The position numbers and the translations under genes are program-made. The notes beneath the pieces were generated by a model that saw only the letters and a list, made by a program, of their open reading frames with translations, was not told where the DNA came from and made no database searches. A stretch of 64,000 bases of DNA from Komagataeibacter swingsii. GTDB lineage: Bacteria > Pseudomonadota > Alphaproteobacteria > Acetobacterales > Acetobacteraceae. Location: NCBI RefSeq assembly GCF_003207895.1, contig NZ_NKUB01000005.1, forward strand, positions 1-64,000, given 5' to 3'. Each line of letters begins with the position of its first letter. Positions within the stretch are counted from its first letter, which is position 1. Below are positions 48,987-59,585 of this stretch, in pieces.

Positions 48987-51191
48987 ATGAAACTGTCCCG
49001 CAAGTTATTCCTGCTGTCTGCCGTGGCATGCGGCCTGGTGGTGGCGCATGGCCCCGCCCGTGCCCATGCCGCCCATGGCGCGAGCGACCCGGCGGATGAG
49101 AGGGCGCGGCAGGTGCTCGCGCATATGAGCCTGGAAGACAAGATGTCCCTGCTGTTCAGCGTGGATGGCGGCGGGTTCAACAGCAGTGTCGCCCCGCCGG
49201 GCGGCTTGGGTTCGGCAGCCTACCTGCGCGCGCCCACGGGTTCGGGCCTGCCTGACCTGCAGATTTCGGATGCAGGGCTTGGCGTGCGCAACCCGGCCCA
49301 TATCCGCAAGGATGGTGCGGCGGTTTCCCTGCCATCGGGCCTGGCCACCGCCAGTTCGTGGGACATGGACATGGCGCGCGAGGCAGGCGCCATGATTGGC
49401 CGCGAGGCCTGGCAGAAAGGGTTCAACATCCTGCTGGGCGGCGGGGCGGACCTGACCCGTGACCCGCGCGGCGGCCGCAATTTCGAATATGCGGGCGAAG
49501 ACCCGCTGCAGACCGGCCGCATGGTGGGCAGCACCATTGCGGGCGTGCAGTCACAGCATGTGATCTCCACCCTCAAGCATTACGCGATGAACGATATCGA
49601 GACATCGCGCATGACCATGAGCGCCGATATCGATCCCGTCGCAATGCGTGAAAGCGACCTGCTGGGGTTCGAGATCGCGATCGAGACGGGGCACCCCGGT
49701 TCCATCATGTGTGCGTATAACCGCGTCAATGACCTGTATGCGTGCGAAAGCCCGTACCTGCTGACAAGGACGCTGAAGCAGGACTGGCATTATCCCGGCT
49801 TCGTCATGTCCGACTGGGGGGCGACCCATTCCTCCGCCCGGGCGGCGCTGGCCGGGCTGGACCAGGAATCCGCAGGCGACCACGCCGATGCGCGGCCCTA
49901 TTTCCGCACGCTGCTGGCGGCGGATGTAAAGGCCGGCCGCGTGCCGCAGTCGCGCATTGACGACATGGCGCAGCGTATCGTCCGCTCCCTGTTCGCGCAG
50001 GGGCTGGTTGACCATCCGCCGCAGCGCGCGCCGCTGGATGTGGTGACCGATACCCTGGTCGCCCAGCGTGACGAGGAGGAGGGCGCGGTCCTGCTGCGCA
50101 ACGCGGGCAATATCCTGCCGCTTGCCCCCACCGCGCGTATTGCGGTCATTGGTGGCCATGCGGATGTGGGCGTGATTTCGGGCGGCGGGTCCAGCCAGGT
50201 CGATCCCATCGGGGGCGAGGTGGTCAAGGGACCGGGCAAGAAGGACTGGCCGGGCGATCCGGTCTATTTCCCGTCCTCACCACTCAGGGCCATGCGGGCC
50301 GAAGCCCCGGCCGCCCATATCACCTATGATCCGGGCACGAATATCGCAGCCGCCGTCCGGGCCGCGCGCGCGGCCGATGTGGCCGTCGTGTATGCCACGC
50401 AGTTCACCTTCGAGGGGATGGACGCGCCGAACATGCACCTTGACGCCAATGCCGATGCGCTGATCGCCGCCGTCGCCGCCGCCAACCCGCGCACCGTCGT
50501 GGTGATGGAAACCGGCGACCCGGTGCTGATGCCGTGGAACAGCAGTGTGGCCGGCGTGCTGGAGGCATGGTTCCCCGGTTCCGGCGGCGGGACCGCCATC
50601 GCCCGGCTGCTGTTTGGCAAGGTCGCGCCCTCGGGCCACCTGACCATGACCTTCCCGCAGGCTGAATCCCAGCTGGCCCATCCCGATATCGCGGGCGTGA
50701 ACGCCAACAACGTGTTCGAGATGCAGTTCCACACCGATCAGGAACTGGTTTATGACGACGGCAGCGATGTCGGTTACCGCTGGTTCGACCGCAATCACCT
50801 CAAGCCGCTCTATCCGTTCGGTTATGGCCTGACCTACACCACTTTCACAACCGACGGGCTGGTGGCGGGGTCTCACCACAAGCAGCTGACGGTGACGTTC
50901 AATGTGCGCAATACCGGCATGCGTGCGGGCGTGGATGTGCCGCAGGTCTATGTCGGGCTGCCCGATGGCGGCGCACGCAGGCTGGCGGGCTGGCAGCGCG
51001 TCAGCCTGGCACCGGGTGAAAGCCGCCAGGTCACGGTGCGGGTCGATCCGCGCCTGCTGGCCCATTTTGATGGCAGGCATGACCGCTGGGACATTCCTTC
51101 GGGCCGGTTCCGGGTGTGGCTGGGTCATTCGGCCGTGGATGACAGCCAGCAGGTGAGCGTGCATCTGTCTGGCCGCACGCTGGCACCCTGA
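48987..51191 (+). CDS. bglX: Secreted beta-glucosidase (GH3)
   Basis: 734 residues. Signal peptide MKLSRKLFLLSAVACGLVVA, cut near ARAHA. GH3 N domain with NILLGGGADLTRDPRGGRNFEY-like substrate region (about 145-170) and nucleophile Asp in GFVMSDWGATHS; C domain with AVIGGHADVGVISGGGSS; C-terminal fibronectin-like domain (VTFNVRNTGMRAGVDVPQVY). Cleaves cellobiose or cello-oligosaccharides released during synthesis; BglAx of Komagataeibacter lies in the same place. ATG at 48987 has GGAGGAG upstream. Behind the bcs terminator. Confidence 0.95.
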   Translation: MKLSRKLFLLSAVACGLVVAHGPARAHAAHGASDPADERARQVLAHMSLEDKMSLLFSVDGGGFNSSVAPPGGLGSAAYLRAPTGSGLPDLQISDAGLGVRNPAHIRKDGAAVSLPSGLATASSWDMDMAREAGAMIGREAWQKGFNILLGGGADLTRDPRGGRNFEYAGEDPLQTGRMVGSTIAGVQSQHVISTLKHYAMNDIETSRMTMSADIDPVAMRESDLLGFEIAIETGHPGSIMCAYNRVNDLYACESPYLLTRTLKQDWHYPGFVMSDWGATHSSARAALAGLDQESAGDHADARPYFRTLLAADVKAGRVPQSRIDDMAQRIVRSLFAQGLVDHPPQRAPLDVVTDTLVAQRDEEEGAVLLRNAGNILPLAPTARIAVIGGHADVGVISGGGSSQVDPIGGEVVKGPGKKDWPGDPVYFPSSPLRAMRAEAPAAHITYDPGTNIAAAVRAARAADVAVVYATQFTFEGMDAPNMHLDANADALIAAVAAANPRTVVVMETGDPVLMPWNSSVAGVLEAWFPGSGGGTAIARLLFGKVAPSGHLTMTFPQAESQLAHPDIAGVNANNVFEMQFHTDQELVYDDGSDVGYRWFDRNHLKPLYPFGYGLTYTTFTTDGLVAGSHHKQLTVTFNVRNTGMRAGVDVPQVYVGLPDGGARRLAGWQRVSLAPGESRQVTVRVDPRLLAHFDGRHDRWDIPSGRFRVWLGHSAVDDSQQVSVHLSGRTLAP

Positions 51192-51199
51192 GGTACCTG

Positions 51200-51868
51200 G
51201 TGAAGGGCGCCCTGCTGGCCATGGGGGTGCTGGGGGCGGGCATGCTGCCGGCCTTTGGTCCCTGTCTGGCGGCAGGGCTGCCCGATACCCCGCTTGATCG
51301 CGCCCGTGTGCTGCTGGTGGTTCAGGAACTGGAAATCACCCTGCTGACCCATCCCAGCGCGACACTGGCGCTGGAGGCCTGGTGCGCCACCCACCACATG
51401 GCCGACAGGCCGGTCGTGGTGGCGCGCAAGATGACACTGCCACCCGCCGATCCCGTGCCCGGACGTGTGCGGGCCGATCTGGGGGCCAGCGCCACGCAGC
51501 CCATCCGGCACCGGCAGGTGCAGCTTGTCTGCGGGACGCATGTGCTGTCGGTTGCCGATAACTGGTACGTGCCCGACCGGCTGACGGCGCAGATGAATGC
51601 AGCGCTGGACGGAACCGATGCCGCCTTCGGGCATGTGGTGGCACCCTTGCATTTTTCGCGCGACCGGCTGGAATTCGCGCGGTTGTGGTCTCCATGGCCG
51701 GGTGGCGGGCAGGGCGCTGGGGGGATGATTACGCCGCCAGCCGCTATCGTGCGCCAGCGCGCGGTGCTGCGCGACACGCATGGCCGGCCTTTCAGCGAGG
51801 TGGTGGAGACCTATACGGACCAGACCCTTGCCTTCATGCCGGCGGTGGATGCGGATTACGCGCACTAG
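51200..51868 (+). CDS. Uncharacterised protein, possibly chorismate-lyase-like fold
   Basis: 222 residues from GTG 51200 (GAGGT upstream, 8 bp after bglX). A hydrophobic N terminus (about 2-25) ending ...PCLAAG looks like a signal or anchor. The body contains IRHRQVQLVCGTHVLSVADN, WYVPDRLTAQMNAAL and IVRQRAVLRDTHGRPFSEVV, a pattern reminiscent of the UbiC/UTRA chorismate-lyase-like fold, with the expected order of segments. Function is unknown; the periplasmic prediction and the position after bglX argue against a ubiquinone role. The fold call is tentative. Confidence 0.6.
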   Translation: MKGALLAMGVLGAGMLPAFGPCLAAGLPDTPLDRARVLLVVQELEITLLTHPSATLALEAWCATHHMADRPVVVARKMTLPPADPVPGRVRADLGASATQPIRHRQVQLVCGTHVLSVADNWYVPDRLTAQMNAALDGTDAAFGHVVAPLHFSRDRLEFARLWSPWPGGGQGAGGMITPPAAIVRQRAVLRDTHGRPFSEVVETYTDQTLAFMPAVDADYAH

Positions 51869-51941
51869 CCTTGCATTGCGGCCTGGGGGCGGTGGCGTTA
51901 CTGCGGTGCATGGCCACATGACCGGAGCAAGAGAATTCACC

Positions 51942-52400
51942 ATGATCGACCTGCGTGATCCCAGTACGCCCGCACGGAATGTGCGGCAGGCGCTTGGCCT
52001 GCAACCCCACCCCGAAGGCGGGAGCTACCGTGAGATCTGGCGTGACACGCCCGCTGATGGCCCGCGTGGCGCGGTCTCGACCATCACGTTCCTGCTGGCG
52101 GAAGGGGAACGTTCGCACTGGCACCGGGTTGATGCAGCGGAAATCTGGTGCTGGCAGGGTGGCAGCCCAATGCTGCTTGAAATCGCGGCGGGGCAGGGCG
52201 CGCCTGTTGAGCAGATCGTGCTGGGGCCGCTGCCCACGCAGGGGCAGGTGTTGCAGGCGGTGGTGCCACCGGGTGCCTGGCAGGCCGCAGCTAGCCAGGG
52301 GGCATGGAGCCTTATGGGCTGTCAGGTCGCGCCTGCTTTTGTTTTCAGCCAGTTTGAACTGGCCCCGCCCGGCTGGTCACCCGAAGGAGAAAATGCATGA
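51942..52400 (+). CDS. Cupin superfamily (DUF985) protein
   Basis: 152 residues. LGLQPHPEGGSYREIWRD opens the DUF985 fold, followed by the cupin strands ITFLLAEGERSHWHRVDAAEIWCW (His pair and Glu as possible metal ligands) and PPGAWQAAASQGAWSLMGCQVAPAF. No enzymatic role is established for the family. Start 51942 (MIDLRD) is preferred; ATG 51918 is in frame. Its stop overlaps the Nudix ATG (ATGA), implying co-translation. Confidence 0.82.
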   Translation: MIDLRDPSTPARNVRQALGLQPHPEGGSYREIWRDTPADGPRGAVSTITFLLAEGERSHWHRVDAAEIWCWQGGSPMLLEIAAGQGAPVEQIVLGPLPTQGQVLQAVVPPGAWQAAASQGAWSLMGCQVAPAFVFSQFELAPPGWSPEGENA

Positions 52401-53026
52401 TAACCCCGCAATGGCTGGCCTGGGCGCGCGACCTGCAGGCACTGGCCCAGAGCGGCCTGGCCTATGCCGAAAGCCCGTTCGATCGTGAACGCTATGAAAG
52501 CATAAGGCGGATCGCAGCCGACATGATGGCCGCGGGCAGCAATGCCGACACGGACCGCGTGCTGGACCTGTTCAGCCAGCAGGACGGCTATGCCACGCCG
52601 AAAATCGTGGTGCGGGCCGCCGTGTTTGATGACCGCCAGCGGATCCTGCTGGTGCGCGAGGTGCTGGACCACGACCGCTGGACCCTGCCCGGTGGCTGGG
52701 CGGATGTGAATCTTACCCCGGTGGAAAACACGGTCAAGGAAGTGCGTGAGGAAAGCGGCTATGATGTCCGTGTGATCCGGCTTGCCGCCGTATGGGACCG
52801 TGACCGGCAGGGCCACCCATCCGCGCCGTTTTCATGCCATACGCTGTATTTCATATGCGAACTGACCGGCGGGCAGGCGCAGACCAGTGTCGAGACATCC
52901 GAAATCGGCTGGTTCGGCCCTGATGAAATCCCTGCTGACCTGTCCATGGGCCGCGTCCTGCCCCATCAGATCGCGCGCATGTTCGACCATGTCCGCGATC
53001 CGGCCCTGCCGACGGATTTCGATTGA
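52397..53026 (+). CDS. NUDIX hydrolase with N-terminal helical domain
   Basis: 209 residues. Helical N-terminal domain (about 1-60, WLAWARDLQALAQSGLAYA, DRERYESIRRIAADMM) as in Nudix proteins of the NUDIX_N_2 type, then a Nudix fold with GGWADVNLTPVENTVKEVREESGY around 100-122. The REVREES-type core (VREES) is intact, but the first Glu of the Nudix box is Leu. Substrate is unknown; ADP-ribose or nucleotide sugars are possible. Coupled to the cupin gene. Repeat copy 6 follows after 7 nt. Confidence 0.85.
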   Translation: MITPQWLAWARDLQALAQSGLAYAESPFDRERYESIRRIAADMMAAGSNADTDRVLDLFSQQDGYATPKIVVRAAVFDDRQRILLVREVLDHDRWTLPGGWADVNLTPVENTVKEVREESGYDVRVIRLAAVWDRDRQGHPSAPFSCHTLYFICELTGGQAQTSVETSEIGWFGPDEIPADLSMGRVLPHQIARMFDHVRDPALPTDFD

Positions 53027-53033
53027 AAATCGG

Positions 53034-53112
53034 AAAAGTCTTTGGGTGCCGCTTTTCTTTAAAAAGGCGGCATTTCTCGAAGCTTTTTGAAGAAAGCTCC
53101 ACCAAAAACTTT
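53034..53112 (+). repeat. Three-way-junction intergenic repeat, copy 6
   Basis: AAAAGTCTTTGGGTGCC, hairpin A with a few changes (GCCGCTTTTCTTTAAAAAGGCGGC), hairpin B GAAGCTTTTTGAAGAAAGCTCC, then CACCAAAAACTTT. Lies between co-directional nudix and htpG, beginning 7 nt after the nudix stop. Confidence 0.9.
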
Positions 53113-53285
53113 CCCTGGTTACAGGATGTTTCCCGGGCTGGTTTCTCAAATGGCTTTTTACAGGCGGAATTCCGAAACGGTCTCGAAGTATCCCTGCACG
53201 CAGGCCATTGAAAACGCCGCGAAGATTTCCATATCCATTACAAATTGAAACCAGACGGCATTTTCATAGACATGAAGGACCGGCC

Positions 53286-55172
53286 ATGACGGAAAACACA
53301 ACGACAACCCCGCCCGAAGCTGCGGGCGAACAGCATGAATTCAGCGCCGAGGTCGGCCGCCTGCTCGACCTTGTGGTGCATGCGCTTTATTCCGAACGCG
53401 AGATCTTCCTGCGCGAACTCGTCGCCAACGCGGCGGACGCGACCGACAAGCGCCGTTTCGAGGCGCTGACCGACGGTGCGCGCGCGCTGCCCGATGACGC
53501 GAAGATCCGCATCAACCCCGACAAGGATGCCCGCCTGCTGACCATAAGCGACGATGGCGCGGGCATGAGCAAGGAAGAACTGGCCCGCAACCTAGGCACC
53601 ATCGCGCGTTCCGGCACCCGCGCCTTTGGCGAGGAACTGGCCAACGCCAGGCCCGAGGACAAGCCCAGCCTGATCGGGCAGTTCGGCGTTGGCTTCTATG
53701 CCGCCTTCATGGTGGCGGACCGGGTGGACGTGATCTCGCGCCGCGCGGGCAGTGATGAGGCCTGGTGCTGGTCCTCCACCGGCAAGGGCAACTACACGAT
53801 CAGCCCGGCGACCCGTGACAGGGCCGGCACCGACATCATCATGCATATCAAGGAAGATGCGAATGACTTCCTTGATTCATGGCAGCTTGAAAGCATCGTG
53901 CGCAAATGGGCGGACCACATCTCGTGGCCCATCACCATCGTCAAGGACGATGGCGCGGAAACGTCGGCCAACAAGGGCACGGCGCTGTGGCGCAAGCCGC
54001 GTGGCGAGATTGACGCGGAACAGCTGAACGAGTTCTATCGCCACGTCAGCCACAACTTCGACACGCCATGGGCCACGCTGCACTGGCATGCCGAAGGGAC
54101 GATGGAATTCTCCGCCCTGCTGTTCATTCCGGGCAGCAAGCCGTTCGAATTCGCCGAGCCGGTGCGTGAAAGCCAGATCCGCCTGCATGTACGCCGCATG
54201 TTCATTACCGATGACGCGGGGCTGCTGCCGCCATGGCTGCGCTTTGTCACCGGCGTGGTGGATACCGAAGACCTGCCGCTGAACGTATCGCGTGAAATGC
54301 TGCAGGCCACACCCGTGCTGGCGCGCATCCGCAAGGCCGTGACCAATCGCGTGATCTCCGAACTCAAGACCCGTTCCAAGGACGAGGCGGATTTCGAGAA
54401 GTTCTGGGACAATTTCGGCCCGACCTTCAAGGAAGGCATCTGGGACGACGGCGAGCACCGTACGGAACTGGCCACCATCGCACGTTTCCGTTCCAGCACG
54501 CAGGACGGCTGGACCACGCTGGATGCCTATCTGGAACGCAGGAAGCCCGAGCAGGAAGCCATCTACTACCTGACCGGCGACCGCACGGAAATGCTGCCAT
54601 CCTCGCCGCAGCTTGAAGGTTTCCGCGCGCGCGGGATCGAGGTGCTGCTGCTGTCCGACCCGGTGGATTCCTTCTGGCCCGAACGTCTGGGTGTGTACAA
54701 GGACACGCCGCTGCGCAATATCAGCCAGTTCCACACCGATCTGGAAAAGTTCGGAGCGCCGGAGGAAACGCAGGCTGAAAAGGACGCGCTGGAGGTCGTC
54801 ATCCCCGCGCTGAAGGAGGCGCTGGGTGACGCGGTATCGGATGTGAAGGGCACCAACCGCCTGGTCAACAGCGCCGTGGTGCTGGCGGCCCCCGAATCCG
54901 GCCCGGACCTGCAGATGTTGCGCCTGATGAAGCGCAGCGGCCAGCAGGTGCCCGATACCGCGCCCGTGCTGCAGGTCAACCCGGCGCATCCGTTGATCGC
55001 GGACCTTGCCACCCGGGTGAGGAATGGCGACCCGGTGCAGGACATTGCCCTGACGCTTATGGACATGGCCCGCATCCAGGATGGCGAAAGCCCGAAGGAC
55101 CCGACCGGCTTTGCCCAGCGCCTGACCACGATCCTGACCCGTCTGCCGCTGTCGGACGGGCCGCAGGGCTGA
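53286..55172 (+). CDS. htpG: Molecular chaperone HtpG (Hsp90)
   Basis: 628 residues. N-terminal ATP domain with [33 protein letters not shown] and [15 protein letters not shown]; middle domain with [12 protein letters not shown]-terminal dimerisation domain. Cytosolic ATP-dependent chaperone, expected in the RpoH regulon. AAGGA lies 5 nt ahead of ATG 53286, and an in-frame upstream start is rejected for lack of homology to Hsp90. A 14-bp perfect stem follows the gene. Confidence 0.96.
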   Translation: MTENTTTTPPEAAGEQHEFSAEVGRLLDLVVHALYSEREIFLRELVANAADATDKRRFEALTDGARALPDDAKIRINPDKDARLLTISDDGAGMSKEELARNLGTIARSGTRAFGEELANARPEDKPSLIGQFGVGFYAAFMVADRVDVISRRAGSDEAWCWSSTGKGNYTISPATRDRAGTDIIMHIKEDANDFLDSWQLESIVRKWADHISWPITIVKDDGAETSANKGTALWRKPRGEIDAEQLNEFYRHVSHNFDTPWATLHWHAEGTMEFSALLFIPGSKPFEFAEPVRESQIRLHVRRMFITDDAGLLPPWLRFVTGVVDTEDLPLNVSREMLQATPVLARIRKAVTNRVISELKTRSKDEADFEKFWDNFGPTFKEGIWDDGEHRTELATIARFRSSTQDGWTTLDAYLERRKPEQEAIYYLTGDRTEMLPSSPQLEGFRARGIEVLLLSDPVDSFWPERLGVYKDTPLRNISQFHTDLEKFGAPEETQAEKDALEVVIPALKEALGDAVSDVKGTNRLVNSAVVLAAPESGPDLQMLRLMKRSGQQVPDTAPVLQVNPAHPLIADLATRVRNGDPVQDIALTLMDMARIQDGESPKDPTGFAQRLTTILTRLPLSDGPQG

Positions 55173-55194
55173 ACTGCCTGAGTGCGGAAGTCAT

Positions 55195-55236
55195 CTGCCC
55201 CGCCATGCATGCCGCATGGCGGGGCAGTGCTGTTTT
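55195..55236 (+). terminator. Terminator-like hairpin after htpG
   Basis: Perfect 14-bp stem CTGCCCCGCCATGC/GCATGGCGGGGCAG with loop ATGCC, followed by TGCTGTTTTG. The T-tract is weak, but the stem is very stable. Repeat copy 7 lies just beyond. Confidence 0.75.
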
Positions 55237-55245
55237 GAAGCGAAA

Positions 55246-55314
55246 AAAAGTTTTTGGTGAAGCTTTTTGCAAAAAGCTTCGAAAGAACGCCGACTTTCTT
55301 AAAAAATGCGGCTC
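55246..55314 (-). repeat. Three-way-junction intergenic repeat, copy 7 (one arm decayed)
   Basis: Plus strand reads AAAAGTTTTTGGTGAAGC, hairpin B GAAGCTTTTTGCAAAAAGCTTC, then a decayed hairpin A (GCCGACTTTCTTAAAAAATGCGGC) and no recognisable far arm. Inverted relative to copy 2, between convergent htpG and the methyltransferase gene. Confidence 0.85.
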
Positions 55315-55327
55315 CTGGACATTCCTG

Positions 55328-56113
55328 TTATTTTCTCTTGGCTGGTTTCGTTGCCACAAGAATAAGCATGGGCGGCCGCCGTACTGTATCCTCCAGGTCA
55401 GGTCGCGCCTGCAGCACTTCGGCAGGCGGGCAGGGTTCTGCCAGATGGCGGAGTTGGAAGCCACGGTCGAGAAGCGTGTTGACGTAGGTTTCCATCGTGC
55501 GGTGGTATTTGATCATCCCATCGACAAACCATGACGTGCTGCGCGCGCCCTGCTGCTGGTAGTGGTCGAGTGGCCAGTGCAGCCTGTTGCCATCCGCATC
55601 ACGGACCCACCCCACGGGGTGGGCGGTCTGGACCGGATGCTCGACAGAAAAAACGAAGGTGCCACCGGGTTTCAAACTATCGAAAACGCGCTGCACCACA
55701 GCCGGGTAATCCGCGATGTAGTGCAGGGCAAGGGACGAAACCGTAAGGTCGAAGGCCGCCGGTGCCGTAGTACAGTCCTCGATGGAAGCGTGTCGGTAGG
55801 TAATGGCCGGATCATCTGTCAGCGCGCGTGCGGCGTCGATCATGTTTGCCGATACATCCAGCGCGATAACCTGCTCCGCACCCTGTGCGCGGGCGTAGCG
55901 GGCAAAATCGCCAAACCCGCATCCCAGGTCGAGTACGGCCTTGCCGCGCAGGTCGGGCAGCAGGCGGCGCATGGCCGGGATTTCCAGTGCACCGTTCAGT
56001 CCCGTGTCATTTTCACGAAGGGTGCGGTACCCTTCAAAAAAACGCGGATCGTCATAAATGTTCTGCGGTGATGGGGCCGGCGCCGTGGTATGGTTTTCGT
56101 GTGGTGATGGCAT
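55328..56113 (-). CDS. SAM-dependent methyltransferase (class I) under an FMN riboswitch
   Basis: 261 residues. SAM-binding motif I VLDLGCGFGDFARYARAQG (about 59-77), motif II VIALDVSANMIDAARAL, then DLTVSSLALHYIADYPAVV and SLKPGGTFVFSVEHPV, the pattern of small-molecule Methyltransf_11/25 enzymes. The substrate is not evident. ATG 56113 has AAGGAAG 9 nt upstream (56123-56129). The mRNA leader contains an FMN riboswitch and a stem that can occlude this ribosome site. No other gene lies between riboswitch and start. Convergent with htpG. Confidence 0.85.
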   Translation of the reverse strand: MPSPHENHTTAPAPSPQNIYDDPRFFEGYRTLRENDTGLNGALEIPAMRRLLPDLRGKAVLDLGCGFGDFARYARAQGAEQVIALDVSANMIDAARALTDDPAITYRHASIEDCTTAPAAFDLTVSSLALHYIADYPAVVQRVFDSLKPGGTFVFSVEHPVQTAHPVGWVRDADGNRLHWPLDHYQQQGARSTSWFVDGMIKYHRTMETYVNTLLDRGFQLRHLAEPCPPAEVLQARPDLEDTVRRPPMLILVATKPAKRK

Positions 56114-56125
56114 GCGTCATGTCTT

Positions 56126-56153
56126 CCTTGGTGGACTCGGTGGTCATCCAAGG
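56126..56153 (-). promoter_or_regulatory. Putative ribosome-site sequestering stem
   Basis: On the minus-strand transcript CCUUGG (56153-56148) pairs with CCAAGG (56131-56126); the second arm overlaps the AAGGAAG ribosome site (56129-56123) of the methyltransferase. A second hairpin with a bulge, CGCACG/CGTGCG plus GCCC/GGGC at 56166-56193, lies between it and the riboswitch. No U-tract follows either stem, favouring translational over transcriptional control. Confidence 0.5.
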
Positions 56154-56200
56154 CGATAACGGGCGCGCACGGACCGCCCATTCGGGCCGTGCGACCGCCA

Positions 56201-56346
56201 GTTCTCTTTTATCCGGACTGTAACCGTCGGCTCTGGTTTCTCACCAGATCTGCTGACCCCGGTGGCATAAGGCATGCCAGGCGCTCGCGGGCTTCAGGCC
56301 GTGCGCCTGTTACCGCCGGTAGGGACTTTCACCCCGCCCTGAGAAC
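56201..56346 (-). ncRNA. FMN riboswitch (RFN element)
   Basis: Minus-strand RNA carries the RFN consensus in order: GTTCTCAGGGCGGGGTG (P1 5' arm 56346-56341), AAAGTCCCTACCGGCGGTAA, AGCCCGCGAGCGCC, GGGTCAGCAGATCTGGTGAG, CCAGAGCCGACGGTTACAG, TCCGGATAAAAGAGAAC (P1 3' arm 56206-56201). P1 pairs GTTCTC with GAGAAC. All conserved junction motifs are present. It normally senses FMN in leaders of riboflavin genes; here it leads into the methyltransferase 87 nt downstream. Confidence 0.95.
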
Positions 56347-56554
56347 ACTGACGCGCAGGATAAGGGGTGTACCGCAATGGCGGCAAGTCTGTGGAGGTAT
56401 CCCTGATCCGGTTGTATGATGGAAAGGCGCGGCAAGGGGCCAGACCTGCCGGAATAAAGGCGTATGGCAGATCGGGGCTTGAATAACGGCCTGCCGGATG
56501 TTTCCCTACGCTCCCTTTTGTGTGTTCTGGTTTTTCGATGGCGGCAAGTATTAT

Positions 56555-57646
<1,092 letters not shown>

Positions 57647-57780
57647 GGTACGGCCCCGCAGGCCGGGGCTGCCACCTATGACCTTGACAGGCGCGGGCGG
57701 GATTGGCTTTGTCGCGCCTGCAACCGGGTGTGGCCCCATGGGGCGCATCCTCCCAAATCTGGTAGAATCAGGACAAGATC

Positions 57781-59577
57781 ATGCATCCCTATCGTACCCA
57801 TAGCTGCGCGGCCCTGCGGGCTGCCGACGCCGGGCAGACGGCCCGCCTTTCCGGATGGGTACACTCCAAGCGCGATCATGGCGGCCTGCTGTTCATCGAC
57901 CTGCGCGACCATTTCGGCATGACGCAGATCGTGATCCCCGCAGGCTCCCCCGTGCTGGAAACGGCGGAACGCGTGCGCGTGGAAAGCGTGCTGACGGTCA
58001 CGGGCGAGGTCGTGCTGCGCGATGGCGCGACCAAGAACCCGAACCTGCCCACGGGCGAGATCGAACTGCGCGCGCGCGAGATCGAAGTGCAGTCCAGCGC
58101 CGACGTGCTGCCGCTGCAGGTGGCGGGCAACGAGCACTACCCCGAGGACCTGCGCCTGACCTACCGCTACATCGACCTGCGGCGTGACAAGGTGCACCGC
58201 AACATCATGCTGCGCGCACAGGTGATCGCCAGCCTGCGCAGGCGGATGACGGACCTTGGCTTCGTGGAATTCCAGACCCCGATCCTGACCGCATCCTCGC
58301 CCGAAGGGGCGCGCGACTTCCTGGTGCCCGCGCGCATGCACCCCGGCAGGTTCTATGCCCTGCCGCAGGCCCCGCAGCAGTTCAAGCAGCTTGCGATGGT
58401 GGCGGGCTTCGACCGCTATTTCCAGATCGCGCCGTGTTTCCGTGACGAAGCCGCCCGCGCTGATCGCTCACCGGGTGAGTTCTACCAGCTTGATTTCGAA
58501 ATGGCGTTCGCAACGCAGGAAGACGTGTTCGCGACCCTTGAGCCGGTGATGGAAGGCGTATTCCGCGAATTCGGCGGTGGCCGCATCGTAAGCGAAGGGC
58601 CGTTCGAGCGCATTCCCTACGCCACGGCGATGGAAGTCTATGGCAGCGACAAGCCCGACCTGCGCAACCCGCTGAAGCTGTCGGACGTGACCGAGGCCTT
58701 CGCCGGTTCCGGCTTTGGCCTGTTTGCGCGTATCGCGGCCGATGGTGGCCAGATCCGCGCCATCCCGGCCCCCGGCGCGGGGGACCGCCCGCGCGCGTTC
58801 TTTGACAAGCTGAACAACTGGGCGCGCGAATCCGGTGCCGGTGGCCTTGGCTACATCATCTTCGCCGAAGACGGCGGCAAGGGGCCGATCGCCAAGAACC
58901 TTGAGGCCGACCGGATCGAGGCGATCCGTGCGAAGACCGGCCTGAAGGCGGGGGATGCCGTGTTCTTCGTCGCGGGCAAGGGTGATGAGATGGTCAAGTT
59001 CTCCGGTGCCGTGCGCACGCGGGTTGCGACCGAACTGGACCTGATCGAACAGAACGCCTTCCGCTTTTGCTGGATCACGGATTTCCCGATGTACGAACGC
59101 AATGAGGAAACGGGGCAGATCGACTTCTCCCACAACCCGTTCTCCATGCCGCAGGGTGGCATGGATGCATTGCAGAACCAGGACCCGCTGACCATCAAGG
59201 CCTACCAGTATGATATCGTGTGCAACGGCATCGAACTGTCCTCGGGCGCGATCCGTAACCACCAGCCCGATGTGATGATCCGCGCCTTCGAGATCGCGGG
59301 TTATCCCGCCAGCGAGGTCGAGGCCCGCTTTGGCGGCATGCTCAACGCCTTCCGTTACGGCGCGCCGCCGCATGGGGGTTCGGCGCCGGGCGTGGACCGG
59401 ATCGTGATGCTGTTGGCCGATGAGCCGAACATCCGCGAGGTGATCCTGTTCCCGCTCAACCAGCAGGGCGAGGACCTGATGATGGGCGCGCCCGCCCCGG
59501 TCGAACCGCAGCGGCTCAAGGAACTCTCCCTTGCCCTTGACCTGCCGCGCCCCAAGCCCGGTCAGGCCAAGAACTGA
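57781..59577 (+). CDS. aspS: Aspartyl-tRNA synthetase
   Basis: 598 residues, bacterial type. N-terminal OB anticodon domain ([23 protein letters not shown]), class II core with motif 2 [19 protein letters not shown], an inserted GAD domain (about 280-420) and motif 3 [14 protein letters not shown]. Charges tRNA-Asp, and possibly tRNA-Asn if the species uses the GatCAB route, which cannot be judged here. AGAATCAGGA-like sequence precedes the ATG. Confidence 0.97.
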   Translation: MHPYRTHSCAALRAADAGQTARLSGWVHSKRDHGGLLFIDLRDHFGMTQIVIPAGSPVLETAERVRVESVLTVTGEVVLRDGATKNPNLPTGEIELRAREIEVQSSADVLPLQVAGNEHYPEDLRLTYRYIDLRRDKVHRNIMLRAQVIASLRRRMTDLGFVEFQTPILTASSPEGARDFLVPARMHPGRFYALPQAPQQFKQLAMVAGFDRYFQIAPCFRDEAARADRSPGEFYQLDFEMAFATQEDVFATLEPVMEGVFREFGGGRIVSEGPFERIPYATAMEVYGSDKPDLRNPLKLSDVTEAFAGSGFGLFARIAADGGQIRAIPAPGAGDRPRAFFDKLNNWARESGAGGLGYIIFAEDGGKGPIAKNLEADRIEAIRAKTGLKAGDAVFFVAGKGDEMVKFSGAVRTRVATELDLIEQNAFRFCWITDFPMYERNEETGQIDFSHNPFSMPQGGMDALQNQDPLTIKAYQYDIVCNGIELSSGAIRNHQPDVMIRAFEIAGYPASEVEARFGGMLNAFRYGAPPHGGSAPGVDRIVMLLADEPNIREVILFPLNQQGEDLMMGAPAPVEPQRLKELSLALDLPRPKPGQAKN

Positions 59578-59585
59578 GTGGCGTG

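Noticed and set aside
56052-56147. 31-codon upstream frame overlapping the methyltransferase start
   Set aside because: It starts inside the loop of the proposed sequestering stem without its own ribosome site and overlaps the gene; probably chance.
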